Below, in pieces: positions 63,770 through 64,000 of a DNA stretch of 64,000 nucleotides; within the stretch, counting starts at the first letter, position 1, and the number at the start of each line of letters is the position of its first letter. Location: positions 186,001 to 250,000 of the forward strand of contig JAJEDE010000025.1 in the NCBI GenBank assembly GCA_022821645.1, given 5' to 3'. The stretch is from Chloroflexota bacterium (GTDB taxonomy: Bacteria; Chloroflexota; UBA11872). The notes beneath the pieces are model-generated. The model ran no database searches. It had not been told where the DNA came from and saw nothing but the letters and a program-made list of their open reading frames with translations. The translations under genes were made by a program, and so were the position numbers.

Positions 63770-64000
63770 TCACCGCGCGGCCGTCGACCGTTCCCTGTTC
63801 GCGCAGGCGGGCCATCAGCGGGCGCATGACCTTTCCCATGTCCCGGCGGCTGGTGGCGCCCACTTCCTCAATCACCTCGCGGGCAATGGTCTCCATGGCG
63901 GCGCTGTCTATTTCGTCTGGCTGGTACGCGCTGATAATGGCGCGCTCGGCTCGTTCGGCGTCGGCCTGCTCCGGGCGGTCGCCACTGACATAAAGTTGGA
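63735..64000 (-). CDS. YqeY-like GatB-domain protein, 5' end outside the window
   Basis: The last 88 residues of a GatB/YqeY-type protein are visible: QLYVSGDRPEQADAERAERA, then IISAYQPDEIDSAAMETIAR, EVIEEVGATSRRDMGKVMRP and LMARLREQGTVDGRAVNALV. YqeY proteins resemble the tail of the amidotransferase subunit GatB and are linked to tRNA-dependent processes. The complete protein is usually about 150 residues, so roughly half is beyond the edge. Confidence 0.9.
   Translation of the reverse strand, partial: QLYVSGDRPEQADAERAERAIISAYQPDEIDSAAMETIAREVIEEVGATSRRDMGKVMRPLMARLREQGTVDGRAVNALVGELLSQG

Overview
The window is GC-rich bacterial chromosome, almost fully coding, with no rRNA, CRISPR array, plasmid gene or intact transposase. 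My best guess is a Chloroflexota genome, possibly a marine or sponge-associated lineage. This is inferred from the gene order yqeY-ybeY-ispE-tRNA-Gln-nucleotidyltransferase-prs-three CNNM genes-recO-glyS (dimeric-type GlyRS), the many phytanoyl-dioxygenase, SDR, Gfo/Idh and M81-type catabolic genes, and eukaryotic-like repeat proteins (leucine-rich and ankyrin repeats). No marker gene settles the phylum.

Layout. 0-2.4 kb: the tail of an RsbW-like ATPase-fold protein, then lepA. 2.5-6.1 kb: an AT-richer island with a tiny coiled-coil/membrane protein, an antitoxin-like ORF, a PD-(D/E)XK-like protein and a beta-propeller lipoprotein. 6.2-9.3 kb: an ABC-F ATPase and two separate HicBA modules. 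9.5-15.5 kb: a beta-propeller glycosidase-like protein with a decayed copy of its 3' end, then sthA and aconitase. 15.5-17.1 kb: REP-like palindromes and an AbrB/PIN toxin-antitoxin pair. 17.0-22.3 kb: a tandem duplication of secreted lipoproteins, each a PD40 propeller joined to plant-type leucine-rich repeats, with a shared 50-bp upstream box.

23.1-28.2 kb: a modABC molybdate transporter, an inositol-monophosphatase-family enzyme and an M81 peptidase. 28.4-33.3 kb: vapBC, a large ankyrin protein, an SDR and a PQQ-type sugar dehydrogenase lipoprotein. 33.4-39.4 kb: an accessory stretch with an NYN gene broken by one stop, a GNAT gene broken by two stops, PhyH, two intact GNATs, a solute-binding lipoprotein, tag, a VOC protein and an orphan HicB-like protein. 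39.6-46.4 kb: a COG4091 oxidoreductase, a 1.5-kb repeat-filled intergenic region (two seven-unit 21-bp arrays and a 27-bp perfect hairpin), uvrA, and a membrane/coiled-coil/Mrr-like fusion protein. 46.4-53.5 kb: SDRs, an MFS transporter, a Gfo/Idh plus sugar-isomerase pair and a MetE-like protein. 53.5-64 kb: a long minus-strand housekeeping run from yqeY down to a CDP-alcohol phosphatidyltransferase.

Several genes are translationally coupled by ATGA, GTGA or TTGA overlaps (modABC; the GNAT/solute-binding/GNAT/tag run; SDR/MetE-like; ybeY/ispE; CNNM pair). Starts in those places were taken from the overlaps rather than from the longest reading frame. The least explained signals are the 21-bp arrays upstream of uvrA, the membrane-anchored Mrr-like fusion behind uvrA, and the duplicated propeller/LRR lipoproteins.
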